Shown: positions 51,636 through 63,719 of the stretch, piece after piece | Position numbering within the stretch: the stretch's first letter is position 1 | How the letters are laid out: every line of letters starts with the position of its first letter | Made by a program: the position numbers and the translations under genes | Notes under the pieces: generated by a model | What the model saw: the letters and a program-made list of their open reading frames with translations, nothing else | Databases searched by the model: none | Told to the model about the DNA's origin: nothing | From: Enterobacter huaxiensis | Lineage (GTDB): Bacteria > Pseudomonadota > Gammaproteobacteria > Enterobacterales > Enterobacteriaceae | Length of the DNA stretch: 64,000 nt | NCBI RefSeq assembly: GCF_003594935.2 | Contig: NZ_CP043342.1 | Coordinates: 4,650,001 to 4,714,000, forward strand | Direction: 5' to 3'

Positions 51636-53486
51636 TTAGCCCCCAAGTTTAGATTTATCGCGCACCGCGCCTTTATCCGCACTGGTGGCAAGGGTCGCGT
51701 ACGCGCGCAGGGCGAAGGAGACTTCACGCTGGCGATCTTTCGGCGTCCAGGCTTTGTCGCCGCGTGCATCCTGCGCTTCGCGACGGGCCGCAATTTCCTG
51801 GTCGCTCAGCTTCAGCTGGATGCCGCGATTCGGAATATCGATTTCGATCAGGTCGCCATCTTCGATGATCGCGATGTTGCCGCCGCTTGCCGCTTCCGGC
51901 GACACGTGGCCGATAGAGAGGCCGGAGGTTCCGCCGGAGAAACGCCCGTCGGTGATCAGCGCACAGGCTTTACCGAGGCCCATGGATTTCAGGAAGGTAG
52001 TTGGGTAGAGCATCTCCTGCATGCCTGGACCGCCTTTCGGCCCTTCGTAGCGAATAACGACCACATCACCCGCCACCACTTTGCCGCCGAGGATGGCTTC
52101 AACGGCATCGTCCTGGCTTTCGTACACTTTTGCCGGGCCGGTGAATTTCAGGATGCTGTCGTCCACGCCCGCGGTTTTCACGATGCAGCCGTTTTCCGCG
52201 AAGTTACCGTACAGCACGGCCAGGCCGCCGTCTTTGCTGTAGGCGTGCTCCAGCGAGCGGATACAGCCTTCAGCGCGATCGTCGTCTAGGGTGTCCCAGC
52301 GGCAGTCCTGCGAGAACGCCTGTGTGGTGCGAATGCCCGCAGGGCCGGCGCGGAACATGCTTTTCACTGACTCATCGTTGGTGAGCATTACATCGTACTG
52401 ATCCAGCGTTTGCGGCAACGTCAGGCCGAGAATATTTTTTACGTCACGGTTCAACAGTCCGGCACGATCCAGCTCGCCCAGGATCCCCAGCACGCCACCG
52501 GCACGGTGAACGTCTTCCATATGATATTTAGGGGTGCTTGGTGCAACCTTACACAGCTGCGGCACTTTGCGGGACAGCTGGTCGATATCCGTCATGGTGA
52601 AATCAATTTCCGCTTCCTGTGCCGCGGCCAGCAGGTGCAGAACGGTATTGGTGGAACCGCCCATGGCGATATCCAGCGTCATGGCGTTCTCAAACGCGGC
52701 TTTACTGGCGATGTTGCGCGGCAGCGCGCTGGCGTCGTCCTGCTCGTAGTAGCGCTTGGTCAGCTCAACGATGCGCTTACCGGCGTTGAGGAACAGCTGC
52801 TTACGGTCGGCGTGGGTCGCCAGCAGCGAACCGTTGCCCGGCTGAGACAGGCCCAGCGCTTCGGTCAGGCAGTTCATGGAGTTCGCCGTGAACATCCCGG
52901 AACAGGAGCCGCAGGTCGGGCACGCGGAGCGTTCCACCTGGTCGCTCTGCTCGTCAGAGACTTTAGGGTCCGCGCCCTGAATCATCGCATCAACCAGGTC
53001 AAGCTTGATGATTTTGTCGGAGAGCTTGGTTTTCCCCGCTTCCATAGGGCCGCCGGAGACGAAGATCACCGGGATGTTCAGGCGCAGGGAGGCCATCAGC
53101 ATCCCCGGGGTGATTTTGTCGCAGTTGGAGATGCAGACCATCGCATCGGCGCAGTGGGCGTTAACCATGTACTCCACTGAATCCGCAATCAGCTCGCGCG
53201 ACGGCAGTGAATAGAGCATGCCCCCGTGCCCCATCGCGATACCGTCATCCACCGCAATGGTGTTGAACTCTTTCGCCACGCCGCCGGAGGCTTCGATTTG
53301 CTCGGCAACCAGCTTACCGAGATCGCGCAGGTGCACGTGGCCCGGTACGAACTGGGTGAAGGAGTTCACTACGGCGATAATCGGCTTGCCGAAATCGGCG
53401 TCGGTCATCCCGGTGGCGCGCCACAGCGCGCGGGCACCCGCCATATTACGGCCGTGGGTGGTGGTGGCTGAACGATACTTAGGCAT
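51636..53486 (-). CDS. ilvD: IlvD, dihydroxy-acid dehydratase
   Basis: 616-residue iron-sulfur dehydratase making the 2-keto acids for Val/Ile/Leu. Cluster cysteines in SNCDKITPG and CPTCGSCSGMFTANSMN; MGGSTNTVLHL is family-typical. In E. coli the cluster is an oxygen-sensitive [4Fe-4S]. Follows ilvE after 60 bases that contain a hairpin. Confidence 0.98.
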   Translation of the reverse strand: MPKYRSATTTHGRNMAGARALWRATGMTDADFGKPIIAVVNSFTQFVPGHVHLRDLGKLVAEQIEASGGVAKEFNTIAVDDGIAMGHGGMLYSLPSRELIADSVEYMVNAHCADAMVCISNCDKITPGMLMASLRLNIPVIFVSGGPMEAGKTKLSDKIIKLDLVDAMIQGADPKVSDEQSDQVERSACPTCGSCSGMFTANSMNCLTEALGLSQPGNGSLLATHADRKQLFLNAGKRIVELTKRYYEQDDASALPRNIASKAAFENAMTLDIAMGGSTNTVLHLLAAAQEAEIDFTMTDIDQLSRKVPQLCKVAPSTPKYHMEDVHRAGGVLGILGELDRAGLLNRDVKNILGLTLPQTLDQYDVMLTNDESVKSMFRAGPAGIRTTQAFSQDCRWDTLDDDRAEGCIRSLEHAYSKDGGLAVLYGNFAENGCIVKTAGVDDSILKFTGPAKVYESQDDAVEAILGGKVVAGDVVVIRYEGPKGGPGMQEMLYPTTFLKSMGLGKACALITDGRFSGGTSGLSIGHVSPEAASGGNIAIIEDGDLIEIDIPNRGIQLKLSDQEIAARREAQDARGDKAWTPKDRQREVSFALRAYATLATSADKGAVRDKSKLGG

Positions 53487-53515
53487 GCTTTATTTACTCC
53501 CGTCTGACTATTTAA

Positions 53516-53537
53516 TGGGACGGTGCGTGCCGTCCCA
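53516..53537. repeat. Hairpin between ilvE and ilvD
   Basis: Perfect 8-bp inverted repeat TGGGACGG-TGCGTG-CCGTCCCA in the only sizeable gap of the operon. There is no U-tract on the transcribed strand, so it is probably an mRNA-processing or stability stem rather than a terminator. Confidence 0.6.
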
Positions 53538-53546
53538 AATTTATGC

Positions 53547-54476
53547 TTAGTGATTAACCTGATCTAACCAGCCGTATTTATCTTCTGTTTCGCCGGTGAA
53601 GAGGCCAAAGAAGGCTTGCTGAATGCGTTTGGTGACCGGGCCACAGCGGCCTTCGCCCACCTGGATACCGTCTACGCTGCGCACCGGCGTGATTTCAGCC
53701 GCGGTACCGGACATGAACACTTCATCGGCCAGGTACAGAGATTCACGGGACAGCACCTGCTCGCGCACTTCGATACCGAGGTCTTTCGCCAGCTTGATGA
53801 TGGCGTCGCGGGTAATGCCCGGCAGCGCGGAAGAGGTGAACGGAGGGGTGAACAGAATGCCGTCTTTTACTTCAAACAGGTTTTCGCCCGCGCCTTCGGA
53901 GATATAGCCATTCACGTCCAGCGCGATACCTTCCTGATAGCCGTGGCGGCGCGCTTCGCTGCCAACCAGCAGCGAGGAAAGATAGTTACCGCCCGCTTTC
54001 GCGGCGGTCGGAATGGTGTTTGGCGCAACGCGGTTCCAGGAAGAAACCATTGCATCGATCCCCTGCTCCAGCGCTTCAGCGCCCAGGTAGGCGCCCCACG
54101 GGAACGCAGCAATGATCACATCGGTGTTATATCCGGCTGGCGGGTTCACGCCCATGCCCACGTCGCCCACGAAGACCAGCGGACGAATGTAGGCGCTGGT
54201 CAGGTTGTTCTTACGGATCACGTCGCGGCAGGCTTCCATCAGCTCGTCAACGCTCTGGGAAACCGGGAAACGATAAATTTTGGCTGAGTCATGCAGACGC
54301 TGCATGTGTTCGCGATGGCGGAACACCACTGGCCCTTTGTGAGAATCGTAGCAGCGGATGCCTTCAAACACGGAGGTACCGTAGTGCAGCGCGTGGGACA
54401 TCACGTGGACCTTCGCGTCCTCCCAGCGAACCATCTCACCGTTGAACCAAATGTAATCAGCTTTTTTTGTCGTCAT
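53547..54476 (-). CDS. ilvE: IlvE, branched-chain amino acid aminotransferase
   Basis: 309-residue fold-type IV PLP aminotransferase for the last step of Ile, Val and Leu synthesis. PLP Lys in AAKAGGNYLSSLL, then EGIALDVNGYISEGAGENLF and GITRDAIIKLA. Starts 18 bases after ilvM. Confidence 0.97.
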   Translation of the reverse strand: MTTKKADYIWFNGEMVRWEDAKVHVMSHALHYGTSVFEGIRCYDSHKGPVVFRHREHMQRLHDSAKIYRFPVSQSVDELMEACRDVIRKNNLTSAYIRPLVFVGDVGMGVNPPAGYNTDVIIAAFPWGAYLGAEALEQGIDAMVSSWNRVAPNTIPTAAKAGGNYLSSLLVGSEARRHGYQEGIALDVNGYISEGAGENLFEVKDGILFTPPFTSSALPGITRDAIIKLAKDLGIEVREQVLSRESLYLADEVFMSGTAAEITPVRSVDGIQVGEGRCGPVTKRIQQAFFGLFTGETEDKYGWLDQVNH

Positions 54477-54494
54477 TTTTTCGTCCTGTCACGC

Positions 54495-54758
54495 TCAAGC
54501 GCGGATTGGTTGTGATGTGGTTGTGCTCTGGCAGATGGCAACATGGGCAACGTCTACCAGCTTTGATAATTGACTAAACAGTAAGTCGACCGACCGCGGG
54601 CTGGCAACGGTTAATTCGATACTGATGTTCTGGGCGTCAGTGGCCGTCTCCATATTCATAGAGCAAATCTGAAAACCACGATGGCGCACCACGCGCAAAA
54701 CGCGTTCTAAGGTTTCCGGGTTAAAGCGAGCCTGTACGGCGACCTGATGCTGCATCAT
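54495..54758 (-). CDS. ilvM: IlvM, acetolactate synthase II small subunit
   Basis: 87-residue ACT-type regulatory subunit of acetolactate synthase II, same length as E. coli. Its ATG overlaps the ilvG stop (ATGA), as expected for subunits made in fixed ratio. It is required for activity of IlvG but does not confer valine sensitivity. Confidence 0.96.
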   Translation of the reverse strand: MMQHQVAVQARFNPETLERVLRVVRHRGFQICSMNMETATDAQNISIELTVASPRSVDLLFSQLSKLVDVAHVAICQSTTTSQPIRA

Positions 54759-56401
54759 GATAATTTCTCCATCATTTGTGAGTTACTGGCACCGGGCGGT
54801 ACCAACGGCCAGACGTTCTCAAGTTCGTCGATTGAGACATGCAGCAGGTATGGTCCATCGCTGTTCAGCATGGTATCGAGCGCCGCTTCAACCTGGTCTT
54901 TGCGGGTGATGTGCTGGCCAGGGATGCCAAAGGCGCTGGCCAGGGTGAGGAAATCGGGGTTATCGGTCAGTGTCGTTTCGCTGTAGCGCTCCTGGAAGAA
55001 GAGCTGCTGCCACTGGCGAACCATGCCCAAACGCTGGTTATCGAGCAGCACGATTTTCAGCGGTAACTGCTTACGCTTAACGGTGCCGAGCTCCTGAACG
55101 TTCATCATGAAGGAGCCGTCACCGGAGATACAGATAACGGTATCGTTCGGGCGGGCGACCTGCGCGCCAACGGCTGCTGGCAGACCGAAGCCCATGGTGC
55201 CAAGGCCGCTGGAGGTGATGAAGTTTTCCGGGCGGGTGTAGGTCATGTGCTGCGCGGACCACATCTGATGCTGGCCCACATCCGTCGTTACCACACTGTC
55301 GGCTGGTTTACGGTCGGACAGCTGCTTCAGCAGCAGCGGCGCGTAGATGGCCTCACCAGGATGGTCGTAACGCCAGGCGTGTTCAGTGCGCATATCCGCG
55401 GCGTGCTGACGCCACGCGTCAATGTCCAGCGGCTGCTGCAGCGCCGGTAACAGCGCATTGAGATCGCCCTGCAGCGCGACGTGTGCCTGACGCAGCTTGT
55501 TCATCTCCGCCGGGTCGATATCCATATGGATGACTTTAGCGTTCGGCGCAAAGGTGTTCAGCTTGCCGGTGACGCGGTCGTCAAAACGGGCACCGACGGC
55601 GATGAGCAAATCGCACTCCTGCACCGCCAGGTTTGCCGCTTTAGTGCCGTGCATCCCCAGCATGCCCAGGTAGTACGGGTAGTCAGCTTCTACTGCGCCC
55701 AGACCTTTCAGCGTGCAGGTGGCCGGCATCTGCGTTGTTGCGATAAATGTACGCAGCGCGGGAACGGCCTGCGCCATGCCGACGCCACCGCCGACGTACA
55801 GCATCGGCTGTTTCGCCTGCGCCAGCATCAGGCGAGCCTCTTCGATTTCCGCATGGGGAACCGCGTTGTCGCTTTCAACGGTAGAGAAGTGTGGCTCCAG
55901 ATCGCCGAGGGCAACCTGGATATCCTTAGGAATATCAACCAGCACCGGCCCGGGGCGGCCTGAACTCGCGACTTCAAACGCTTCTGCCATCACGCGCGGC
56001 AGTTCTTCCAGAGACTGAACGAGGAAACTGTGTTTGGTGCAGGCCAGCGACAACCCGAGCACATCTACTTCCTGGAAGGCATCGGTGCCGATGAAGGGTG
56101 AAGCTACCTGGCCGGTGATGGCGACAACGGGAACGGAATCGAGCAGGGCGTCAGCCAGGCCGGTGATCAGGTTGGTTGCGCCAGGACCAGAGGTAGCCAT
56201 GCAGACACCCGTGTTACCCGTGGCGCGTGCATAGCCAATTGCCGCCATCGCTGCGCCCTGCTCGTGTCGGCACAACAGGTGTTCCACGCCGCCGTCATAC
56301 AATGCATCGTAAATCGGCATAATTGCGCCACCCGGATAACCGAAGACTGTCTCGACTCCCTGTGCGCGCAACGCATGTACTACCCACTGTGCACCATTCA
56401 T
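54755..56401 (-). CDS. ilvG: IlvG, acetolactate synthase II large subunit (intact)
   Basis: 548-residue ThDP/FAD enzyme condensing pyruvate with pyruvate or 2-oxobutanoate; valine-resistant isozyme. ThDP-activating Glu in LCRHEQGAAMAA and the ThDP-binding GDGSFMMNVQELGTVKR motif are present. The frame is uninterrupted, unlike E. coli K-12 where ilvG is frameshifted, so this strain should grow in valine. The start is 2 bases after the ilvX stop. Confidence 0.97.
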   Translation of the reverse strand: MNGAQWVVHALRAQGVETVFGYPGGAIMPIYDALYDGGVEHLLCRHEQGAAMAAIGYARATGNTGVCMATSGPGATNLITGLADALLDSVPVVAITGQVASPFIGTDAFQEVDVLGLSLACTKHSFLVQSLEELPRVMAEAFEVASSGRPGPVLVDIPKDIQVALGDLEPHFSTVESDNAVPHAEIEEARLMLAQAKQPMLYVGGGVGMAQAVPALRTFIATTQMPATCTLKGLGAVEADYPYYLGMLGMHGTKAANLAVQECDLLIAVGARFDDRVTGKLNTFAPNAKVIHMDIDPAEMNKLRQAHVALQGDLNALLPALQQPLDIDAWRQHAADMRTEHAWRYDHPGEAIYAPLLLKQLSDRKPADSVVTTDVGQHQMWSAQHMTYTRPENFITSSGLGTMGFGLPAAVGAQVARPNDTVICISGDGSFMMNVQELGTVKRKQLPLKIVLLDNQRLGMVRQWQQLFFQERYSETTLTDNPDFLTLASAFGIPGQHITRKDQVEAALDTMLNSDGPYLLHVSIDELENVWPLVPPGASNSQMMEKLS

Positions 56402-56403
56402 AG

Positions 56404-56454
56404 TTAGTTCCCCGTCATAAATCGTAAGAAACAGAATTTTGTGCTAGTTGTCAT
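56404..56454 (-). CDS. ilvX: IlvX, 16-residue small protein
   Basis: A 16-codon frame MTTSTKFCFLRFMTGN followed by TAA, preceded by CGAGGAGCAGAGA, between the attenuator and ilvG. It matches E. coli IlvX (MNNSTKFCFSRFRTGN) at 12 of 16 positions, so it is conserved at the protein level. Its function is unknown; it may couple translation into ilvG. Confidence 0.9.
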   Translation of the reverse strand: MTTSTKFCFLRFMTGN

Positions 56455-56485
56455 TCTCTGCTCCTCGCTTAAGTTTTTTAGTCAT

Positions 56486-56516
56486 AAAAAAACCCCCGGA
56501 CCTTTCGGTGCGGGGG
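56486..56516 (-). terminator. ilv operon attenuator terminator
   Basis: On the minus strand CCCCCGCACC-GAAA-GGTCCGGGGG is followed by seven T residues, 25 bases after the ilvL stop. It is the transcription-terminating hairpin of the ilvLXGMEDA attenuator, open when the leader ribosome stalls for lack of charged Leu, Val or Ile tRNA. Confidence 0.95.
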
Positions 56517-56540
56517 TCTTAGTTCGTTAAGGCTTGATTC

Positions 56541-56639
56541 TTAAGCCTTTCCTCGTCCAAGTGCAGCCCCGCACGGTGGGATAATAATCACCACCACGCT
56601 AATCACGACCAGGCTAATCACTCGTAGAAGGGCTGTCAT
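56541..56639 (-). CDS. ilvL: IlvL, ilv operon leader peptide
   Basis: 32-residue attenuation peptide starting MTALLRVISLVVISVVVIII, with 4 Leu, 6 Val and 5 Ile; identical to the E. coli leader as I recall it. Ribosome stalling at these codons decides whether the downstream attenuator forms. A longer frame reaching 56801 exists but only the last 32 codons are the leader. Confidence 0.95.
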   Translation of the reverse strand: MTALLRVISLVVISVVVIIIPPCGAALGRGKA

Positions 56640-56680
56640 TTTCAGTTCTTTTTGCATCTTGTTCGAAGGAATACCTAAAG

Positions 56681-56709
56681 AGGTATCACAGTTTTTGAAT
56701 CTAACACAA
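56681..56709 (-). promoter_or_regulatory. Probable ilvL promoter
   Basis: On the minus strand TTGTGT and ATACCT lie 17 bases apart, about 40 bases before ilvL, in the same context as the E. coli ilv promoter (followed by TCTTTAGG). Upstream to 56830 is strongly A+T-rich and could hold the UP element/IHF site known from E. coli. The rest of the 336-base gap to comM shows nothing else recognisable. Confidence 0.55.
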
Positions 56710-56981
56710 GATTTATTTATGGCTGCTTTGGTTAGCCAGCGAATCATATTTCCAAAAATCGTTGTTTTATATAACAAAAAAAGAAAATGAAGATTTTTCA
56801 TTTTTTCTACTTCTCATCACTCGTCAAAACGAGGGACGTTCTCTTTTTGCGACGCAAGTTCCACCAGGATGTAACATTCTGAACGTGTAGCAAAAAGTCA
56901 GGAATACGCGTCTTAAAGTAACGAAATCGCAGTTAAAAGGTAAGAACGCTGCTGGGATAGTCACGCCAGGAGGTAGTGTTT

Positions 56982-58488
56982 ATGTCACTGTCAGTTGTTT
57001 TTACGCGAGCGGCCCTGGGAGTGAAGGCGCCGCTTATTTCCGTGGAGGTCCATTTGAGCAATGGGCTGCCGGGACTCACGCTGGTCGGGTTACCTGAAAC
57101 AACGGTTAAAGAGGCCAGGGATCGGGTTCGCAGTGCGATTATAAATAGCGGTTATGCCTTTCCGGCGAAAAAGATCACCATCAACCTTGCACCTGCCGAT
57201 CTTCCCAAAGAGGGAGGGCGATATGATTTACCTATCGCTATAGCGCTTCTCGCAGCCTCTGAGCAGCTTAAGACGACCAGGTTAGGCTCGTATGAGTTCA
57301 TTGGTGAACTGGCGCTCACGGGCTCGCTAAGAGGCGTTCCCGGCGCCATCTCCGGGGCGCTGGAAGCCATACGCGCAGGGCGGCAAATCATTGTTGCCAA
57401 TGAAAATGCGTCAGAAGTGAGTCTTATCGCGGAGAAGGGGTGTCTCATCGCTGGGCATTTACAAGAGGTTTGCGCGTATCTGGAGGGCCGGCACGAACTG
57501 TCCGAACCGGAGGAGAGCGACGTGGTCTTCCCTGATGCAAAGGAGGATCTCAGCGAGATTATGGGGCAGGAGCAAGGTAAGCGTGCGTTAGAGGTGACGG
57601 CCGCGGGCGGGCACAACCTTTTACTGATTGGCCCACCCGGCACGGGTAAAACCATGCTGGCGAGCAGGCTGAGCGGTTTGCTTCCCCCGCTCAATAATCA
57701 GGAAGCACTGGAAAGCGCGGCCATATACAGTCTTATCAGTTCAACGTCCCTGCATAAACAGTGGCGGCGTCGCCCTTTTCGCTCCCCGCACCATAGTGCT
57801 TCACTCACTGCGATGGTCGGTGGAGGGTCAATTCCTGGCCCGGGTGAGATTTCGCTGGCGCATAACGGGATCCTGTTTCTCGATGAATTGCCAGAATTTG
57901 AGCGTCGCGTGTTGGATGCGCTGCGAGAGCCCATTGAATCCGGTGAAATCCATATCTCACGCACGCGAGCCAAAATTAGCTATCCCGCCCAGTTTCAGCT
58001 CGTCGCAGCGATGAACCCCAGCCCTACCGGCCACTATCAGGGCAATCATAATCGCTGTACGACAGAACAGACGCTGCGGTATCTGGGGAAGCTATCAGGC
58101 CCGTTCCTCGACCGTTTCGATTTATCACTGGAGATCCCTCTGCCACCGCCCGGTTTGCTCAGGCAGACGAGCAGCAAAGGCGAATGTTCGGCAAACGTAC
58201 GCGAACGCGTGATGGCTGCCCAGGTGCGGCAGTTTGCTCGCCAAAACAGGCTTAATGCACGGCTGGATAACGCGGGGATACGTCAGTTCTGTTCTCTCAA
58301 TACGGAGGATGCTGTCTGGCTGGAAGAGACGTTGACGCGGTTTGGTCTTTCCATACGTGCATGGCAACGCTTATTGAAGGTGGCAAGAACCCTTGCTGAC
58401 GTGGAGGGGTGTGATGATATTGAGAGGAAGCATCTGCAGGAAGCTTTAAGCTATCGGGCTATCGATCGTTTGCTACTGCATCTGCAAA
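56982..58488 (+). CDS. comM: ComM/YifB, Mg-chelatase-like AAA+ ATPase
   Basis: ComM (YifB) AAA+ ATPase that drives branch migration during integration of transforming DNA in competent bacteria; role in enterics unclear. The frame starts at 56982, 8 bases after AGGAGG (a GTG 6 bases upstream is less likely), and continues to the stop at 58500-58502, giving 506 residues. N-terminal Lon-protease-like ChlI domain, Walker A LLIGPPGTGKTMLASRL, Walker B GILFLDELPEF and the Mg-chelatase C-terminal domain are visible. The coordinate end given here falls just short of the stop codon, which lies at 58502. Confidence 0.92.
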
Positions 58489-58500
58489 AACTGCTGGGAT

Positions 58501-58523
58501 AAAAAAAGGGGCCGTAGCCCCTT
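58501..58523 (-). terminator. Intrinsic terminator after maoP
   Basis: AAGGGGC-TACG-GCCCCTT hairpin followed on the minus strand by seven T residues; it sits between the convergent comM and maoP stops. Confidence 0.85.
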
Positions 58524-58532
58524 CTCATCATC

Positions 58533-58871
58533 TTAGTCGTCAGACTCGGTGTAGTCTTCTGCACCTTCCATCTGCGGCTTACCGCCAGACAGCGTATGGA
58601 AGCGCTTTGGACGCTTAATGCGTGCCATGTACTTGATCCACACACGTTCTGCTTCAGACTCCGGCTCACGCTCACCGCGGCAAACAGAGACAAACTGCTT
58701 TTCGTCTTCGGTTGAAGGTTCACGTTTACCCAGATCCAGCTCGTTAAAGGCATAACCATGGCGCTCAAGCAGCTGAGCTTCTTTGATGGTGAAATCGCCG
58801 TGACGAGAGAACCCGCGCGGATAATGTTTATTGTCGAAAAAACGATTAGTCGTCGTAAAGCTTTCCGCCAT
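58533..58871 (-). CDS. maoP: MaoP (YifE), Ori macrodomain organiser
   Basis: 112-residue DUF413 protein, E. coli length. In E. coli MaoP with a short site, maoS, near its gene organises the Ori macrodomain and long-range contacts. The DUF413 core (FDNKHYPRGFSRHGDFTI) is intact. The 118-base gap to hdfR is where a maoS-like site would be expected, but I cannot identify it by eye. Confidence 0.93.
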   Translation of the reverse strand: MAESFTTTNRFFDNKHYPRGFSRHGDFTIKEAQLLERHGYAFNELDLGKREPSTEDEKQFVSVCRGEREPESEAERVWIKYMARIKRPKRFHTLSGGKPQMEGAEDYTESDD

Positions 58872-58989
58872 CCTGCACGCTCCTAATTCTTTGGCCGAGC
58901 TATTTATGGCGCGGAGTATTAGTTACGCTTGACAGAGTGTAAAACAAAACATTTAAATCATAACGACAAATAATTTTGCGGAGAAAGAT

Positions 58990-59811
58990 GTGGATACGGA
59001 ATTGCTAAAAACTTTCCTTGAAGTGAGCAGAACACGCCACTTTGGGCGAGCAGCTGAAGCCCTTTACCTGACGCAGTCAGCCGTCAGTTTTCGTATTCGA
59101 CAGCTGGAAAATCAACTGGGTGTGAACCTTTTTACTCGCCACCGCAACAATATTCGCCTTACGCCTGCAGGTGAAAAACTTCTCCCGTATGCGGAGACAT
59201 TGATGAGCACCTGGCAGGCCGCGCGCAAAGAGGTGGCACATACCTCAAGGCATAATGAATTTTCTATTGGTGCCAGCGCATCGCTATGGGAATGCATGCT
59301 CAGCCAGTGGCTTACCCGACTATATCGCTCGCATAATCACCTGCAGTTTGAGGCCAGAATTGCGCAACGTCAGTCGCTGGTTAAGCAACTTCATGAACGT
59401 CAGCTGGATCTTCTTATCACGACAGAAGCCCCCAAGATGGATGAATTTAGCAGCCAGATTGTGGGCCAGTTCGGTCTTGCACTTTATGCTTCCGAGCCTT
59501 CGCTAATGAAGGCTGACCTCAACTATCTTCGTCTGGAGTGGGGACCCGATTTCCAGCAACATGAGGCAGGGTTAATTGCCAGCGATGATGTCCCGCAGTT
59601 GACGACGAGTTCGGCGGAAATCGCCTGTCAGCAGCTAGCGTTACTGAAAGGCTGCACCTGGTTACCGACTCGCTGGGCGGATAATAAGGCGGGGCTGCAT
59701 ACCGTCACCGATTCCACGACCCTCTCAAGGCCGCTGTATGCTATTTGGCTGCAAAACAGTGACAAGCAATCACAGATTAAAGATCTGTTGAAAATCAACA
59801 TTATGGATTGA
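58990..59811 (+). CDS. hdfR: HdfR, LysR-family regulator
   Basis: 273 residues from a GTG preceded by GGAGA. N-terminal LysR helix-turn-helix (FGRAAEALYLTQSAVSFRIRQLE) and ligand domain. In E. coli HdfR represses flhDC (flagella) and activates gltBD. It is 6 residues shorter than the E. coli protein: a short gap near LYRSHNHLQFE and a clipped C-terminus. Confidence 0.94.
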   Translation: MDTELLKTFLEVSRTRHFGRAAEALYLTQSAVSFRIRQLENQLGVNLFTRHRNNIRLTPAGEKLLPYAETLMSTWQAARKEVAHTSRHNEFSIGASASLWECMLSQWLTRLYRSHNHLQFEARIAQRQSLVKQLHERQLDLLITTEAPKMDEFSSQIVGQFGLALYASEPSLMKADLNYLRLEWGPDFQQHEAGLIASDDVPQLTTSSAEIACQQLALLKGCTWLPTRWADNKAGLHTVTDSTTLSRPLYAIWLQNSDKQSQIKDLLKINIMD

Positions 59812-59875
59812 TGCAAAAGCCTGCAAGGATGCAGGCTGCGTCTCCTTAAGAGGGGGCGCTATGCCATTTTTAGGC

Positions 59876-59906
59876 AAAAAAAAATCCTTTGCCGAAGCAA
59901 AGGATT
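59876..59906 (-). terminator. rRNA operon terminator
   Basis: On the minus strand AATCCTTTGC-TTCG-GCAAAGGATT is followed by nine T residues, 5 bases after tRNA-Trp. UUCG tetraloop and long U-tract are typical of rrn terminators. A further AGCCTGCA/TGCAGGCT hairpin near 59818-59838 follows the hdfR stop. Confidence 0.95.
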
Positions 59907-59911
59907 ATATA

Positions 59912-59987
59912 TGGCAGGGGCGGAGAGACTCGAACTCGCGACACCCGGTTTTGGAGACCGGTGCTCTACCAACTGAGCTACGCCCCT
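59912..59987 (-). tRNA. trpT: tRNA-Trp (CCA)
   Basis: 76 nt with encoded CCA end, GTTCGAGTC T-loop, anticodon loop CTCCAAA (CCA). Distal tRNA of the rRNA operon, as in E. coli rrnC. Confidence 0.98.
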
Positions 59988-60000
59988 AAATCTTCTTGCC

Positions 60001-60029
60001 ATTAAGCCTGCCCAGAAGGCAGGCTTAAT
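60001..60029. repeat. Processing stem between tRNA-Asp and tRNA-Trp
   Basis: Perfect 12-bp inverted repeat ATTAAGCCTGCC / GGCAGGCTTAAT with 5-base loop in the 53-base tRNA spacer. No U-tract; likely an RNase III/RNase E processing stem of the precursor. Confidence 0.65.
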
Positions 60030-60040
60030 GTCTTAATAAG

Positions 60041-60117
60041 TGGCGGAACGGACGGGACTCGAACCCGCGACCCCCTGCGTGACAGGCAGGTATTCTAACC
60101 GACTGAACTACCGCTCC
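60041..60117 (-). tRNA. aspT: tRNA-Asp (GTC)
   Basis: 77 nt with CCA end; anticodon loop CTGTCAC (GTC), T-arm GGGTTCGAGTCCC. Follows 5S rRNA as in E. coli rrnC. Confidence 0.98.
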
Positions 60118-60170
60118 ACCGAAGACTTCTGTAACCACCGGATTAATGCACCGGCTTACTACTTAATTTG

Positions 60171-60290
60171 ATGCCTGGCAGTTCCCTACTCTCACATGGG
60201 GAGACCCCACACTACCATCGGCGCTACGGCGTTTCACTTCTGAGTTCGGCATGGGGTCAGGTGGGACCACCGCGCTAAAGCCGCCAGGCA
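60171..60290 (-). rRNA. rrf: 5S ribosomal RNA
   Basis: 120 nt, begins TGCCTGGCGGC and ends GCCAGGCAT on the minus strand, the paired termini of enteric 5S rRNA. Confidence 0.97.
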
Positions 60291-60361
60291 AATTCTGTTA
60301 AATCTGTATCAGGCTGAAATTGATTGTCTGTCTCTCGTCGCCGAAACAGCTTCGGCGTTGT

Positions 60362-63267
<2,906 letters not shown>

Positions 63268-63374
63268 TCACAACCCGAAGATGTCTCTTTCGACACATCA
63301 TCGACTTGCGAAAATTTGAGAGACTCGAACACACCCTTAAAGGTGTGTCGTTTCAATTTTCAGCTTGATCCAGA

Positions 63375-63387
63375 TTTTTAAAGAGCA
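63375..63387 (-). promoter_or_regulatory. boxA antitermination element in the 16S-23S spacer
   Basis: TGCTCTTTAAAAA on the minus strand, 64 bases after tRNA-Ala and about 110 before 23S; near-consensus boxA for NusB/NusE loading. An ACACACC/GGTGTGT hairpin lies just beyond (about 63331-63350). Confidence 0.8.
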
Positions 63388-63450
63388 AAACTTCGCAGTG
63401 CACCTTTTCAGGTTCACTCTGAAGTTTTCTTGTATTTCGCAGTAAAAGGA

Positions 63451-63526
63451 TGGTGGAGCTATGCGGGATCGAACCGCAGACCTCCTGCGTGCAAGGCAGG
63501 CGCTCTCCCAGCTGAGCTATAACCCC
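63451..63526 (-). tRNA. alaT: tRNA-Ala (TGC)
   Basis: 76 nt with CCA end; anticodon loop CTTGCAC (TGC), acceptor stem GGGGTTA/TAGCTCC with a G-U identity pair at 3:70 and a further U-G pair at 5:68. Spacer tRNA between tRNA-Ile and 23S. Confidence 0.97.
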
Positions 63527-63572
63527 ATCGCAAAATGCTAATCTCTGTACCGCTCATCCTTTAAAAGGAGTT

Positions 63573-63649
<77 letters not shown>

Positions 63650-63719
63650 GCAGAGATTTTTACTGCTATTTTTTCATCAGACAATCTGTGTGGACACTAC
63701 AAAGGCAGGTTCTTTAAGG

